Shown in pieces: positions 7,785 through 16,586 of a DNA stretch of 64,000 nucleotides (the first letter of the stretch is position 1; every line of letters begins with the position of its first letter). The translations under genes and the position numbers were made by a program. The notes beneath the pieces are model-generated. The model worked only from the letters and a program-made list of their open reading frames with translations. It searched no databases and was not told the DNA's origin. The DNA lies in the NCBI GenBank assembly GCA_965276815.1, contig CBDIBE010000012.1:1-64000 (forward strand), in the 5' to 3' direction. The DNA comes from JAVVHH01 sp965276815 (GTDB lineage Bacteria; Pseudomonadota; Alphaproteobacteria; Acetobacterales; Acetobacteraceae).

Positions 7785-7894
7785 TGCTCCGAATTGACCC
7801 GTTCCGGTGCACTGGCTCTTTGTTTCAGTGGGCGATATACTTGGCGTGAGCGAGATTCGCTTTCGACGTGGCAAGAAGCCAAGGAAACGGCGCG

Positions 7895-8689
7895 ATGAAG
7901 ACTGTTGAGTCGGAGCCACTGGTTCGCTTCCATCGCTTGATCGAAAAGGCCCGCGCGCCGGAGCGTGCCGATCGTTCCGCAGGCGGGTTGCTCCCAACGC
8001 GCGCGTTCCGCTACTGCGAGGCGGTCACCACCGCCTCCGCCTTCGGCTGGTACATATTCCCGCCAATCAGCTTCAGCCTGCATTGGGACGGGGAGGATAT
8101 GGCTTGGTCGTACAACGGCGCCGATGACTGGTACCCGCTGCGAACAGCGCAATTCCCCGAGTTCAGCACGCAATTCGACCAAGCCGCGCCGGAATACCTG
8201 CGCGGTTATGCGCCGCCTTTCATCGCCGCGCTGCCGGAACCTGGTGTCGTGCAAGTCTGGTCCGGCCTTATTGCGCGGACCCGGCCGGGATGGAGCCTGC
8301 TCATCCGACCGCCTGCCAATATCCCGCGCAAGGGCCGCTACGATTTATTCGAAGGCATCATCGAGGCGGACCGCTGGTTCGGTCCGCTTTTCACCAATAT
8401 CCGGCTGACCCGGACCGATGAGCCGGTCACGTTCGACGCGGACTTTCCGCTATTCCAGGCGCAGCCGCTGCACCGCTCTATCTACAGCGACGACAGACTG
8501 AACGATTTTGCCTGCACGCCTGATCTCCACGCGCTCTCTGAGGAAGATTGGAACGATTACCGGGCGACTGTCGTCAAGGACCAGGACGGCGCGCTTTGTC
8601 CGCTCGGGCACAATGCCACGCAGGTCCGCCGCCGGCGGCGAAATGAGGCTGATCCAGACTTGGACTCAAGCGACCCCAGCCAGGCTTAA
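7895..8689 (+). CDS. DUF6065-like protein of unknown function
   Basis: ATG 7895 has AAGGA nine to fourteen nt upstream; a GTG at 7868 in the same frame is less likely. The 264-aa product contains LPTRAFRYCEAVTTASAFGWYIFPP, a run of aromatic residues, and LPEPGVVQVWSGLIARTRPGWSLLIRPPANIP and FEGIIEADRWFGPLFTNIRL. From memory these match the DUF6065 family, but I could not check it. No membrane segment or signal peptide is seen. The C-terminus contains CPLGHNATQ and a basic RRRRRNE. Cys and His residues could bind a metal. It is in the same direction as, and 162 bp after, the repeat-peptide gene, so a role in modifying or binding the peptide is a reasonable guess only. Its last 24 bp overlap the converging regulator gene. 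Confidence 0.7.
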   Translation: MKTVESEPLVRFHRLIEKARAPERADRSAGGLLPTRAFRYCEAVTTASAFGWYIFPPISFSLHWDGEDMAWSYNGADDWYPLRTAQFPEFSTQFDQAAPEYLRGYAPPFIAALPEPGVVQVWSGLIARTRPGWSLLIRPPANIPRKGRYDLFEGIIEADRWFGPLFTNIRLTRTDEPVTFDADFPLFQAQPLHRSIYSDDRLNDFACTPDLHALSEEDWNDYRATVVKDQDGALCPLGHNATQVRRRRRNEADPDLDSSDPSQA

Positions 8690-10366
8690 GCCAGTCGCAT
8701 AATACTCGGTATGTTCACGCAACGCGAACGGGGACGTGGCGCGGAAAGCGCGCGCGGAAAAGTCGGGCTCGAGTTGCAGGAGCCGCCGATAAATGACCGT
8801 GGCCTCTTTTTTCTCGCCGAGATGACCAAGCGCCGCCAGGTAAGGCTTGTAGGCCGCGGAAAATCGTGGATGGAGCTGAGTCACGCGACGCCCGATTTCG
8901 ATCGCGACGCCGTGGTTCCGGCTGAGCAGTTCCACAATAATGAACGCGCCCTCGACATAGAAACTGTGCGGGTCGCGGGGAGCCAGCCGGCGCGATTGTT
9001 CCAAACGGCGGCGAGCCTCCTCGAGATTACCTTTGTAGGCATGCGCGACCCCGCTGAAATGCCACGCCAGCGGCAGGCTCGGGTTGATGGTCAAGGCGCG
9101 CTCGTGCAAAGGCAGCGCCTCGTCCAGCCGCCGATACAGATAGGCACGAACATGGCCGGCGATCGTCAGGCCACGCGCGTCGTTGGGGTCGAGCATGACG
9201 GCGTGCTCGGCAGCCTCGCCCGCGCGAGCAATGCTCGCCTGAGGATCGCGCGCCCAGCCCTGGCCGACGAGAAACGCGTTCCAAAGCGCGATCCAGCTAT
9301 AAGCCGGGCTATATTCTGGCTCCAGCTCGACAGCCCGCGTCAGGAATTCTCCCGCTTCGAGGAAGGACCGCCGCTCCAGCAAATGAATTCGAGCAATCGC
9401 GCGCAGGATCAAGCCGTAAGCGCCTTCCCCACCCTCGCCGCCCCGTTTCATCCGTTCGGCCGCGATAGTAGGGATCTCGGGCTCGAGCCCGGCCGCGACC
9501 AGCCCGGCAACATCCTGCTGCACCGCAAACAAATTGTCGTACTGGTAATCGAAGTGCGAGGTCCAGAAGACCACGCCGTTCGCCGCGTCCACCAACTTCA
9601 CCGTCACTCGCAACCGTTCGCCCACTCGCTGCAGCGAACCGTCGAGCAGGAAGTCCAGACCCAGCTCGCCGCGCAAATCCCGGTTCGCGGCGACCGCGCT
9701 GGCGACGGATCCACTGGAAATCACGATCAGGCCGCGGATGCGGGCGAGCGCGGCCGCGATTTCTTCGGCAAGCGCAATCGGCAGATAGTCGTCCAACGGC
9801 ATCCCGATCGCGTTGAGGAGACACACCCCGATCACCGAACCGCGCTTCGGCGCCGGCCCAGTTGCGGTGCGCGGACCCGGGCCGGGTTGCGGCGCAGTGA
9901 GCGGGTGTGTACGGAACCGCGATCTGGTTTTCGCAAGCCACTCATCGAGCGCCGGATCCAGCCCATCCAAATCGGCGGCGATGTCGCCGGCGCTGAGCGT
10001 CGCCGCGGCCTCCAGCACGTCCACCCGCACCGCCCCCGGCCGCAACATGACCCGGTCGCCAACCAGCCGCACCAAATCCGAATCCCCAAGCACGTCGCGG
10101 ATGCTGTGACGCAAGGAATGCAGCGCATCGCGCAGACGAGCCAGCGCTTGCGCCGGGTCATTGCGGCTCCACAGGAGACTGGCGAGATAGCGGCGCGCGA
10201 CCGAATGCCCATCGGTCAGGACCAGGATCACGAAGATCGCTGTCGCTTTTCGCAGGCTGGGTAGGATGTTTTGGTTGTCAGACGTACAGGCCTCGAGTCG
10301 GCCAATCAACCTGAGATCGATTAGCGGCGTGTCGGCGGACTGGTCGGTTAGACTGATCCCTTCCAC
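8666..10366 (-). CDS. SARP-like winged-helix regulator with TolB-like and TPR domains
   Basis: GTG 10366 gives 566 aa, though the exact start is uncertain. Residues about 15-120 form an OmpR/SARP-type DNA-binding domain (LRLIGRLEA, then LASLLWSRNDPAQALARLRDALHSLRH). Residues about 175-300 look like the TolB-N/FlgO-like domain of adenylate-cyclase-type regulators (LPIALAEEIAAALARIRGLIVISSGS, then LDGSLQRVGERLRVTVKLVDAANGVVFW). The rest is TPR-like repeats (AVELEPEYSPAYSWIALWNA, RALTINPSLPLAWHFSGVAHA). There is no receiver domain, so the input is probably a ligand or protein bound by the C-terminal part. Phased 11-bp repeats at 7408-7451 are a plausible target. The 3' end overlaps the DUF6065-like gene tail to tail by 24 bp. 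Confidence 0.85.
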   Translation of the reverse strand: MEGISLTDQSADTPLIDLRLIGRLEACTSDNQNILPSLRKATAIFVILVLTDGHSVARRYLASLLWSRNDPAQALARLRDALHSLRHSIRDVLGDSDLVRLVGDRVMLRPGAVRVDVLEAAATLSAGDIAADLDGLDPALDEWLAKTRSRFRTHPLTAPQPGPGPRTATGPAPKRGSVIGVCLLNAIGMPLDDYLPIALAEEIAAALARIRGLIVISSGSVASAVAANRDLRGELGLDFLLDGSLQRVGERLRVTVKLVDAANGVVFWTSHFDYQYDNLFAVQQDVAGLVAAGLEPEIPTIAAERMKRGGEGGEGAYGLILRAIARIHLLERRSFLEAGEFLTRAVELEPEYSPAYSWIALWNAFLVGQGWARDPQASIARAGEAAEHAVMLDPNDARGLTIAGHVRAYLYRRLDEALPLHERALTINPSLPLAWHFSGVAHAYKGNLEEARRRLEQSRRLAPRDPHSFYVEGAFIIVELLSRNHGVAIEIGRRVTQLHPRFSAAYKPYLAALGHLGEKKEATVIYRRLLQLEPDFSARAFRATSPFALREHTEYYATGLSLAGVA

Positions 10367-10684
10367 TCAAGCCTGTCTGCACTTCGAGGTCGCGTCGTAA
10401 CAGTAGCACGGAGCGACAGAGCCTTACAACTGAAGCGAGTGTGAAACCTAGGCGTCGCGCCTTGCTGCGCAGATATAAGTCCAGTCCCGCGAACCAAAAA
10501 TGGAATAGCCAACTCTCGGTTGCCAACAAGAATTTCCCATAGTTGGGAGGGCGTTAATTTGGTATTGGCGACGCTCTCGCTAGGTCTCACGAGCGGATAA
10601 CATGCCGCAAACTCGCTGCGAGGCTTTGATTTGTGCAGCGAGGCCTGGCTTTCGGCTTAACTGCCGCCCTTGCGCGACCAGCGG
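10367..10684. other. Intergenic region upstream of the SARP-like regulator
   Basis: About 318 bp of lower GC than the neighbours, between the regulator start and the end of sufA. Small open frames here give no recognisable protein. It should contain the regulator promoter. No AACATA-type phased repeats were seen, so autoregulation by the same operator is not supported. Confidence 0.5.
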
Positions 10685-11053
10685 TCAGACGTGAAAGCTC
10701 TCGCCGCAGCCACAACGGCCTTTTTCGTTGGGATTGTGGAAGGTAAACCCACTCCGCAGCGCTTCGACCGCGTAGTCCATCTCGCTCCCGATCAGGAACA
10801 GGCTCGCTTTGCGGTCCACGAGAACGGTCAGGCCCTTGTCGACGACGATCTCGTCGCCGGGCCCAGGCTCGGGAACCCAGTCCATCGTGTAGGACAGGCC
10901 GGAGCAGCCCTTGGTGTTCACCCCGATGCGCAGCTTCATGCCTTCGCGGCCCTTCGCGTAGAGGCTGCGCAGGCGCTCAGCGGCTGCGTCGCTGAGCCGC
11001 ATCAGCGGCGGCAGTTCACGACGGGCGCGGGGCTTGGCTTGAGTTTCGGACAC
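10685..11053 (-). CDS. sufA: A-type iron-sulfur carrier SufA
   Basis: A 122-aa HesB/IscA-family protein, starting at GTG 11053 behind GGGGGATCGGAA. The three conserved cysteines are present: the first in GVNTKGCSGLSYTMDW and the pair in the C-terminal GRCGCGESF. A-type carriers receive Fe-S clusters from the SufBCD scaffold and pass them to apoproteins. It is the last gene of the suf operon, 12 bp after sufT. An ErpA-type role cannot be excluded from sequence alone, but the location favours SufA. Confidence 0.92.
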   Translation of the reverse strand: MSETQAKPRARRELPPLMRLSDAAAERLRSLYAKGREGMKLRIGVNTKGCSGLSYTMDWVPEPGPGDEIVVDKGLTVLVDRKASLFLIGSEMDYAVEALRSGFTFHNPNEKGRCGCGESFHV

Positions 11054-11065
11054 TTCCGATCCCCC

Positions 11066-11413
11066 TCAATACATGTTCAAGGACAAGCGGGCATCCTCGG
11101 TCATCCGGCTCGGGTCCCATGGCGGGTCCCATACCGTATCGACCTGGCAAGACGCGACGCCGGGAACCGCCATGATCGCGTCATGCACCATGACCGGCAA
11201 TTCCTGCGCGCTTGGGCAGCCCGGCGCGGTCAGCGTCATCTCGACCTTCACCGCGCCGCTATCCTCGAGCTCGATCGCGTAGATCAGGCCGAGCTCGTAA
11301 ATGTTCACCGGAATTTCTGGGTCGAAGACGGTTGAGATGGCGGAGATCACCGAATCTTCGTCTGGCTTCGGCTCGCCCTCGGGCGTCCAGGAACTGACAG
11401 GGGCCTCACTCAC
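11066..11413 (-). CDS. sufT: SufT-type Fe-S assembly factor (MIP18/DUF59 family)
   Basis: GTG 11413 overlaps the end of sufU and gives 115 aa (MSEAPVSSWTPEGEP). The MIP18 core is intact: VFDPEIPVNIYELGLIYAIEL with the DPE motif and MTLTAPGCPSAQELP with the conserved Cys, then VDTVWDPPWDPSRMTEDAR. SufT helps maturation of Fe-S proteins, mainly under high Fe-S demand. It sits between sufU and sufA in one transcript. A longer start at 11434 would lie inside sufU and is less likely. Confidence 0.9.
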   Translation of the reverse strand: MSEAPVSSWTPEGEPKPDEDSVISAISTVFDPEIPVNIYELGLIYAIELEDSGAVKVEMTLTAPGCPSAQELPVMVHDAIMAVPGVASCQVDTVWDPPWDPSRMTEDARLSLNMY

Positions 11414-11858
11414 TCGTTGCCTCCTTGCCGCCATCGATCGCGGCCAACAGCGCGCGCCATGGCAGGGTGACGCATTTCACACGAGAAGGATACTCGTGCA
11501 CCGCCGAAAGCGGCCGCACGTGATCGAGCGCCTCGTGGCATTCCTCGCAGCGCCCGGTGCGCACCATCGCCTCCACCTCTCCGGCGAAATAGCGGATCTG
11601 CTCGGGCGTCCGCCCTTCCACCGCCTCACACATCAGGTCGGCGCTGGCGATGCTGATCTCGCAGCCACGCGCCTCAAACCCAGCCTGGGAGATGGTGTCG
11701 CCGTCGCGCCGGATGAAGACCTCGACCCGGTCGCCGCACATCGGGTTGTCGCCGCGCGCGGATGCGCCGAAGGCGGCGGGCCGGCCGGAATGCTCCGGCG
11801 CGCGCGCGTGCCGGCGGATCTCGGCGCTATAGAGGTCGCGGACAGCGTCGAACATCAT
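11406..11858 (-). CDS. sufU: SufU-type scaffold / sulfur-transfer protein
   Basis: A 150-aa IscU/SufU-fold protein. The three cysteines expected for SufU are seen in GDNPMCGDRVEV, ARGCEISIASADLM and RVKCVTLPW. An extra CEECHE lies in the SufU-type insertion after RTGR. SufU takes persulfide from SufS, usually with bound zinc. Its ATG overlaps the sufS stop (TGATG at 11855-11858) and it in turn overlaps sufT. This supports a SufS-SufU sulfur relay instead of SufE, which is absent here. Confidence 0.92.
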   Translation of the reverse strand: MMFDAVRDLYSAEIRRHARAPEHSGRPAAFGASARGDNPMCGDRVEVFIRRDGDTISQAGFEARGCEISIASADLMCEAVEGRTPEQIRYFAGEVEAMVRTGRCEECHEALDHVRPLSAVHEYPSRVKCVTLPWRALLAAIDGGKEATSE

Positions 11859-13096
11859 GCGAAGAACTCTCGCACACGGAGCAGGGTCTCGGCGAGATAG
11901 TCGATCTCGCCCTCGGTCGTGTAGATGCCGAGGCTCGCCCGTACGCTGCTGTCGACACCAAGCCGGCGCATCAGCGGCTCGGCGCAGTGATTGCCGGCGC
12001 GCACCGCGATGCCGGCGCGGTCGAGCAGGGTGGATACATCATGCGCGTGGGCGCCCTGCATGGTAAAGCTGAACACGCCGCCGCGGTCCTGCGCCGAGCC
12101 GAGCACGCGCAGGCCGGGGATTTCGGCCAGCCGCGCCAGCGTATGGTCAGTCAGCGCCGCCTCATGCGCCGAGATAGCGTCGAAGCCGATCGCCTCGACA
12201 TAGTGGATCGCCGCACCCAGCCCGATCGCCTCGATGATCGGCGGCGTGCCGGCCTCGAATTTGTGTGGCACCTCGGCCCAGGTGGTCCGCTCGAAGGTGA
12301 CGGTATCGATCATGTCGCCGCCGCCCATGAACGGCGGCATGCGCTCGAGTAGCTCGCGCCGTGCCCAAAGCACGCCGATCCCGGAGGGTCCGTAGAGCTT
12401 GTGCCCGGTGCACACGTAGAAGTCGGCGCCGATCGCCTGCACGTCCACTGCACGGTGGACGACCGCTTGGCTGCCATCGAACAGCACCTGGGCCCCATAT
12501 TCGTGCGCGAGCGCCGCGATCCGCGCCGCCGGCGTGACCGTGCCGAGCACGTTGCTCATATGGGTGATCGCCACCAGCCCGACCCGGCCGTCCTGCAGCA
12601 GCCGTTCCAGCGCGGCGAGATCGATCTCGCCCGCATCGGTAATCGGCACGATCCGCAACTCGGACCCGGTCGCGTCCCGCAGCATCTGCCAAGGCACCAA
12701 GTTCGCGTGATGCTCCATCTCGGAGATCACCACGGCCTGGTCCGGCCGCATCACGCCGCGGCCGTAGCTGTGCGCGACGAGGTTGATCGCCTCGGTGGTA
12801 TTCTTAGTGAATACGATTTCGCGGCGATCCGGCGCATTCAGCAGCCGGGCAACCTGGTCGCGCACGCCCTCATAGACCTCCGAGGTCCGCTCGCTCATCC
12901 AGTGCAGGCCGCGGTGCACATTGGCGTATTGCGTCTCCATCGACTGCACCATGGCGTCGATCACCTGGCGCGGCTTCTGCGCCGAGGCAGCGCTGTCGAG
13001 GAAAACCAGCGGTTTGCCATGCACTTGCTGCCCAAGGATGGGAAAGTCGGCGCGGATGCGCTCGACGTCGAATGCCGGCCGGGTCAGGACGTTCAT
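11855..13096 (-). CDS. sufS: Cysteine desulfurase SufS
   Basis: ATG 13096 overlaps the sufD stop as ATGA and gives 413 aa (MNVLTRPAFDVERIRADFP). This is a PLP-dependent group II desulfurase: substrate and cofactor motifs SEMEHHANLVPW and TGHKLYGPSGIGVLW (Lys Schiff base), and catalytic Cys in RAGNHCAEPLMRRLG. It releases sulfur from cysteine as a persulfide for SufU and the SufBCD scaffold. An extended frame upstream to 13294 lies within sufD and is not used. Confidence 0.95.
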   Translation of the reverse strand: MNVLTRPAFDVERIRADFPILGQQVHGKPLVFLDSAASAQKPRQVIDAMVQSMETQYANVHRGLHWMSERTSEVYEGVRDQVARLLNAPDRREIVFTKNTTEAINLVAHSYGRGVMRPDQAVVISEMEHHANLVPWQMLRDATGSELRIVPITDAGEIDLAALERLLQDGRVGLVAITHMSNVLGTVTPAARIAALAHEYGAQVLFDGSQAVVHRAVDVQAIGADFYVCTGHKLYGPSGIGVLWARRELLERMPPFMGGGDMIDTVTFERTTWAEVPHKFEAGTPPIIEAIGLGAAIHYVEAIGFDAISAHEAALTDHTLARLAEIPGLRVLGSAQDRGGVFSFTMQGAHAHDVSTLLDRAGIAVRAGNHCAEPLMRRLGVDSSVRASLGIYTTEGEIDYLAETLLRVREFFA

Positions 13097-14343
13097 GCGG
13101 GCTGCCTCTCCCACCAGGATTCGATCGCCTGCTCGAGCAGGTTGCGGGCGCCCTCGTGCGCGATCGGGTCGATCGCTTCGGCGAGGAAGGCGCGGACTAG
13201 GATGGAGCGCGCCGCCTCTTCCGGAATGCCGCGGCTGCGCAAATAGAACAGCTGATCGGCGTCCAATTCGCCGACGGTCGCCCCGTGGCTGCACTTGACG
13301 TCGTCAGCATAGATTTCGAGTTGCGGCTTGCTGTCGATCTCGGCCGTCGGCGAGAGCAGCAGCGCCTGGTTCATCTGATAGCCGTCGGTTTTCTGCGCGG
13401 CGCGGGCGACCTCGATGCGGCCCTGGAACACGCCGCGGGCGCGCCCGCTCAGCACGTTTTTGACCGTCTGGCGCGAGGCGCAGTTCGGCGCCGCGTGGGC
13501 AACGACGGTGGTGATGTCGCCGTGCTGCTGGCCACCGAGCAGTTGCGCGCCGTTCAAATGGACGGCGCCGCCGGGTCCCTGCAGCTTGGCGTGGATTTCC
13601 GAGCGCGCCAACCGGGCGCCGAGCGTGAGCACGAAGGCGTCGTAGACGCCGCGCTCCGCGATCTCGGCGAAGGTGGTGTTCAGATGAAACGCGCTCTGCG
13701 CCTCATCTTGCAAACGGATGTGGGTCAGCGTGGCGCCATCGGCGACGACCGCCTCGGTGACAACGTTGCTCACATACGTGCCCTCGCCGCGAGCGATCTC
13801 GATCACGGTCAGGCGTGCGCCAGGTTCGAGATGGATGCTGTGGCGCGGATGGAAGGCGGTCGGCCGGTGGTTGTCGACGGCGAGCGACAGCAGCACGAGC
13901 GTACCGGCATCGACGCCCTCGGCCACCCGCAAATGCAGCCCGTCATCGGCCAGCATAGTGTTCAGCGCCACCATTGGCAGACGAATATCGGGCAGACGCC
14001 CGAAATCCGGCCGTTCCGAGAACGTCTCGATTTGCACCAGGTCGGGCGGCGTCGAAAGTTCCGGCTGGTAGCGGCCATCGACCAACACGACGCGCGGGGC
14101 ATCCGGCACCGGGCCGAGGTCCGGCGCTTCGGACACGACGTTGAGCGGCTCCTCGAAGCTGCTTTCGGCAAGCGCCCGCAGGCTGGTGTAGCGCCAGGCC
14201 TCGTCGCGCACGCTCGGCAGCCCGGCCCCGGCAAACACTTCCGCCGCCTGGTCACGGATCGACCGGTCGCCGGGAAGCTGCTCGCGCAGGCCTTGGAACC
14301 GCGCCACGAACGCGTCCGCGCCGCTGATCACCTCGGCATTCAT
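13093..14343 (-). CDS. sufD: SufD, Fe-S scaffold subunit
   Basis: A 416-aa SufB/SufD-family protein. The N-terminal part (SVRDEAWRYTSLRAL) is typical of SufD, and the beta-helix core ends with EIYADDVKCSHGATVGELDADQLFYLRSRGIPEEAAR, including the conserved His of the SufB-SufD interface. It forms SufBC2D with the neighbouring products and helps deliver iron. It overlaps sufC upstream (ATGA at 14340-14343) and sufS downstream. Confidence 0.95.
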   Translation of the reverse strand: MNAEVISGADAFVARFQGLREQLPGDRSIRDQAAEVFAGAGLPSVRDEAWRYTSLRALAESSFEEPLNVVSEAPDLGPVPDAPRVVLVDGRYQPELSTPPDLVQIETFSERPDFGRLPDIRLPMVALNTMLADDGLHLRVAEGVDAGTLVLLSLAVDNHRPTAFHPRHSIHLEPGARLTVIEIARGEGTYVSNVVTEAVVADGATLTHIRLQDEAQSAFHLNTTFAEIAERGVYDAFVLTLGARLARSEIHAKLQGPGGAVHLNGAQLLGGQQHGDITTVVAHAAPNCASRQTVKNVLSGRARGVFQGRIEVARAAQKTDGYQMNQALLLSPTAEIDSKPQLEIYADDVKCSHGATVGELDADQLFYLRSRGIPEEAARSILVRAFLAEAIDPIAHEGARNLLEQAIESWWERQPA

Positions 14344-15089
14344 GCCGCGTCCGCCACCACTTGCGCGTAGCCCGAGGCCTCCAGTTCGCGCGCCAGATCC
14401 GGCCCGCCGCTGCGTACGATCCGGCCCTGGCTCAGCACGTGCACCCGATCAGGGACGAGGTGGTCCAGCAGCCGCTGGTGGTGCGTGATCACCAAAGCCG
14501 AGAATTCCGGGCTGCGGAGCGCGTTGACGCCCTCGGCGACGATGCGCAGCGCGTCGATGTCGAGGCCGCTATCCGTCTCGTCGAGGATCGCCAGCTTTGG
14601 CCGCAGGATCGCCATCTGCAGCACCTCGTTGCGCTTCTTCTCGCCGCCGCTGAAGCCGACGTTGACGTTGCGCTTCAGCATATCGTCCGGAAAATGCAGC
14701 CGCTTGCTTTCCGCGCGCGCGAGACGCAGGAAAGCCGGCGCGTCCAGCTCAGGCTCGCCGCGCGCACGCCGGACCGCGTTCAACGCCGTGCGCAGGAAGT
14801 TGGCGTTGTTCACGCCCGGCAGCTCGATCGGCGCCTGGAACGCGAGAAACAACCCGGCCGCCGCCCGCGCCTCGGGCTCCATCTCCAACAGGTTTTGGCC
14901 CTCGAACGTCACTTCGCCGCCGGTCAGCTCATAATTCTCGCTGCCAGCCAGCACATAGGCGAGCGTGCTCTTGCCCGAGCCGTTCGGCCCCATGATCGCA
15001 TGCACCTGACCCGGCGGCAGCTCGAGGCTGATCCCGCGCAGGATCGGCTTGTCCTCGACCGAAGCAGAGAGGTTGTGGATTGACAGCAT
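14340..15089 (-). CDS. sufC: SufC, ATPase of the SufBCD complex
   Basis: A 249-aa ABC-type ATPase with Walker A GPNGSGKST, the SufC-type signature GFSGGEKKRNEVLQM and Walker B AILDETDSGLDID, followed by VITHHQRLLDHL. Despite the ABC fold, SufC is a soluble partner of SufB and SufD and drives cluster assembly. The start overlaps the sufB stop (TGATG at 15089) and the end overlaps sufD. Confidence 0.96.
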   Translation of the reverse strand: MLSIHNLSASVEDKPILRGISLELPPGQVHAIMGPNGSGKSTLAYVLAGSENYELTGGEVTFEGQNLLEMEPEARAAAGLFLAFQAPIELPGVNNANFLRTALNAVRRARGEPELDAPAFLRLARAESKRLHFPDDMLKRNVNVGFSGGEKKRNEVLQMAILRPKLAILDETDSGLDIDALRIVAEGVNALRSPEFSALVITHHQRLLDHLVPDRVHVLSQGRIVRSGGPDLARELEASGYAQVVADAA

Positions 15090-16576
15090 CAGCCAACCGA
15101 CCCTTCCAGTGACACGGCCAGCAGCTTCTGCGCCTCGACCGCAAATTCCATTGGCAGCTCCTTCAAGACGTCCTTGCAGAAGCCATTGACGATCAAGCCG
15201 ACCGCGTCCTCTTGGCTGAGGCCGCGGCTGCGGCAGTAGAAGAGCTGGTCCTCGGCGATCTTCGACGTGGTCGCCTCATGCTCGACCTTCGCCGTCGGGT
15301 TGCGGCTTTCGATGTACGGCACGGTATGCGCCCCGCACTGATCGCCAATCAGCAAGCTGTCGCATTGGGTAAAATTCCGCGCCCCCGAGGCCCGCGGCAG
15401 GATGCGCACCAGGCCGCGATAGGTATTGTCGGAGTGCCCGGCGGAGATCCCCTTGGAGACGATCGTGCTCCGCGTGTTCTTGCCGATATGGATCATCTTC
15501 GTGCCGGTATCCGCCTGCTGGCGGTTATTGGTCACGGCGACGGAATAGAACTCGCCCACGCTGCCTTCGCCCTGCAGGATGCAGCTCGGATACTTCCAGG
15601 TGATGGCCGAGCCGGTTTCTACCTGTGTCCAGCTCACCTTGCTGCGGGCACCGCGGCAGGCGGCGCGCTTGGTGACGAAGTTGTAGATGCCACCCTTGCC
15701 GTTGGCGTCGCCCGGATACCAGTTCTGCACCGTGCTGTACTTGATCTGCGCATCGTCGAACGCGACCAGTTCGACCACCGCGGCGTGCAGCTGGTTCTCG
15801 TCGCGCTGCGGCGCGGTGCAGCCCTCGAGATAGCTGACATAGGCGCCGGCATCGGCGACGATCAGCGTGCGCTCGAACTGGCCGGTGTTGCGGGCATTGA
15901 TGCGGAAATAGGTGCTCAGCTCCATCGGGCAGCGTACGCCCTTGGGGATGTAAACGAAGCTGCCATCGGTAAACACCGCCGAGTTCAGCGCGCTGAAGTA
16001 GTTGTCCGCCGCCGGAACGACGCTGCCGAGATACTTGCGGACCAGCTCCGGGTACTCGCGGACCGCCTCGGAGATCGGGCAGAAGATCACGCCCGCCTTC
16101 GACAGGCTCTCACGGAAGGTGGTCGCCACGGAGACGCTGTCGAACACCGCGTCCACGGCTATGCCGGGCCGTTCCTCGGGCATGGCCGCGCCCTGGACGC
16201 CAGCGAGGATCGCACGCTCCTTCAGCGGAATGCCGAGCTTCTCGTACATTGCCAGCAACTCGGGATCGACATCGTCGAGGCTCTTCGGCGCGGGCCGCTT
16301 CGGCGCGGCGTAGTAGTGGATGTCCTGGTAGTCGATCGGCGGATAGCCGACCTTGGCCCATTTCGGCTCGGTCATCGTCTGCCATGCGGCGTAGGCTTGC
16401 AGCCGCCATTCGAGCAGCCACTCGGGCTCCTCCTTCTTGGCGGAGATCATCCGGATCGTGTCCTCGGACAGGCCCTTCGGGGCGATGTCCATCTCGATGT
16501 CCGTGGTGAAGCCCCACTTGTAGCCGGACTGCGTGACGGACTGGACGGTATCGAGCGTTTCAGCGACTGCGGGCAT
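15089..16576 (-). CDS. sufB: SufB, Fe-S scaffold subunit
   Basis: ATG 16576 gives 495 aa (MPAVAETLDTVQSVTQSGYKWG), the usual SufB length; an upstream extension to 16675 lies in the regulator gene. The conserved SufB blocks are clear: SEPW-like EPEWLLEWRLQAY, CPISEAVREYPEL, GVRCPMELSTYFRINA, YLEGCTAPQRDENQLHAAVVEL and the C-terminal TSKIAEDQLFYCRSRGLSQEDAV. SufB is the site of cluster build-up in SufBC2D. It starts 10 bp after the Rrf2 regulator gene, so the regulator and sufBCDSUTA probably form one autoregulated operon. Confidence 0.97.
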   Translation of the reverse strand: MPAVAETLDTVQSVTQSGYKWGFTTDIEMDIAPKGLSEDTIRMISAKKEEPEWLLEWRLQAYAAWQTMTEPKWAKVGYPPIDYQDIHYYAAPKRPAPKSLDDVDPELLAMYEKLGIPLKERAILAGVQGAAMPEERPGIAVDAVFDSVSVATTFRESLSKAGVIFCPISEAVREYPELVRKYLGSVVPAADNYFSALNSAVFTDGSFVYIPKGVRCPMELSTYFRINARNTGQFERTLIVADAGAYVSYLEGCTAPQRDENQLHAAVVELVAFDDAQIKYSTVQNWYPGDANGKGGIYNFVTKRAACRGARSKVSWTQVETGSAITWKYPSCILQGEGSVGEFYSVAVTNNRQQADTGTKMIHIGKNTRSTIVSKGISAGHSDNTYRGLVRILPRASGARNFTQCDSLLIGDQCGAHTVPYIESRNPTAKVEHEATTSKIAEDQLFYCRSRGLSQEDAVGLIVNGFCKDVLKELPMEFAVEAQKLLAVSLEGSVG

Positions 16577-16586
16577 CGGCGAACCC

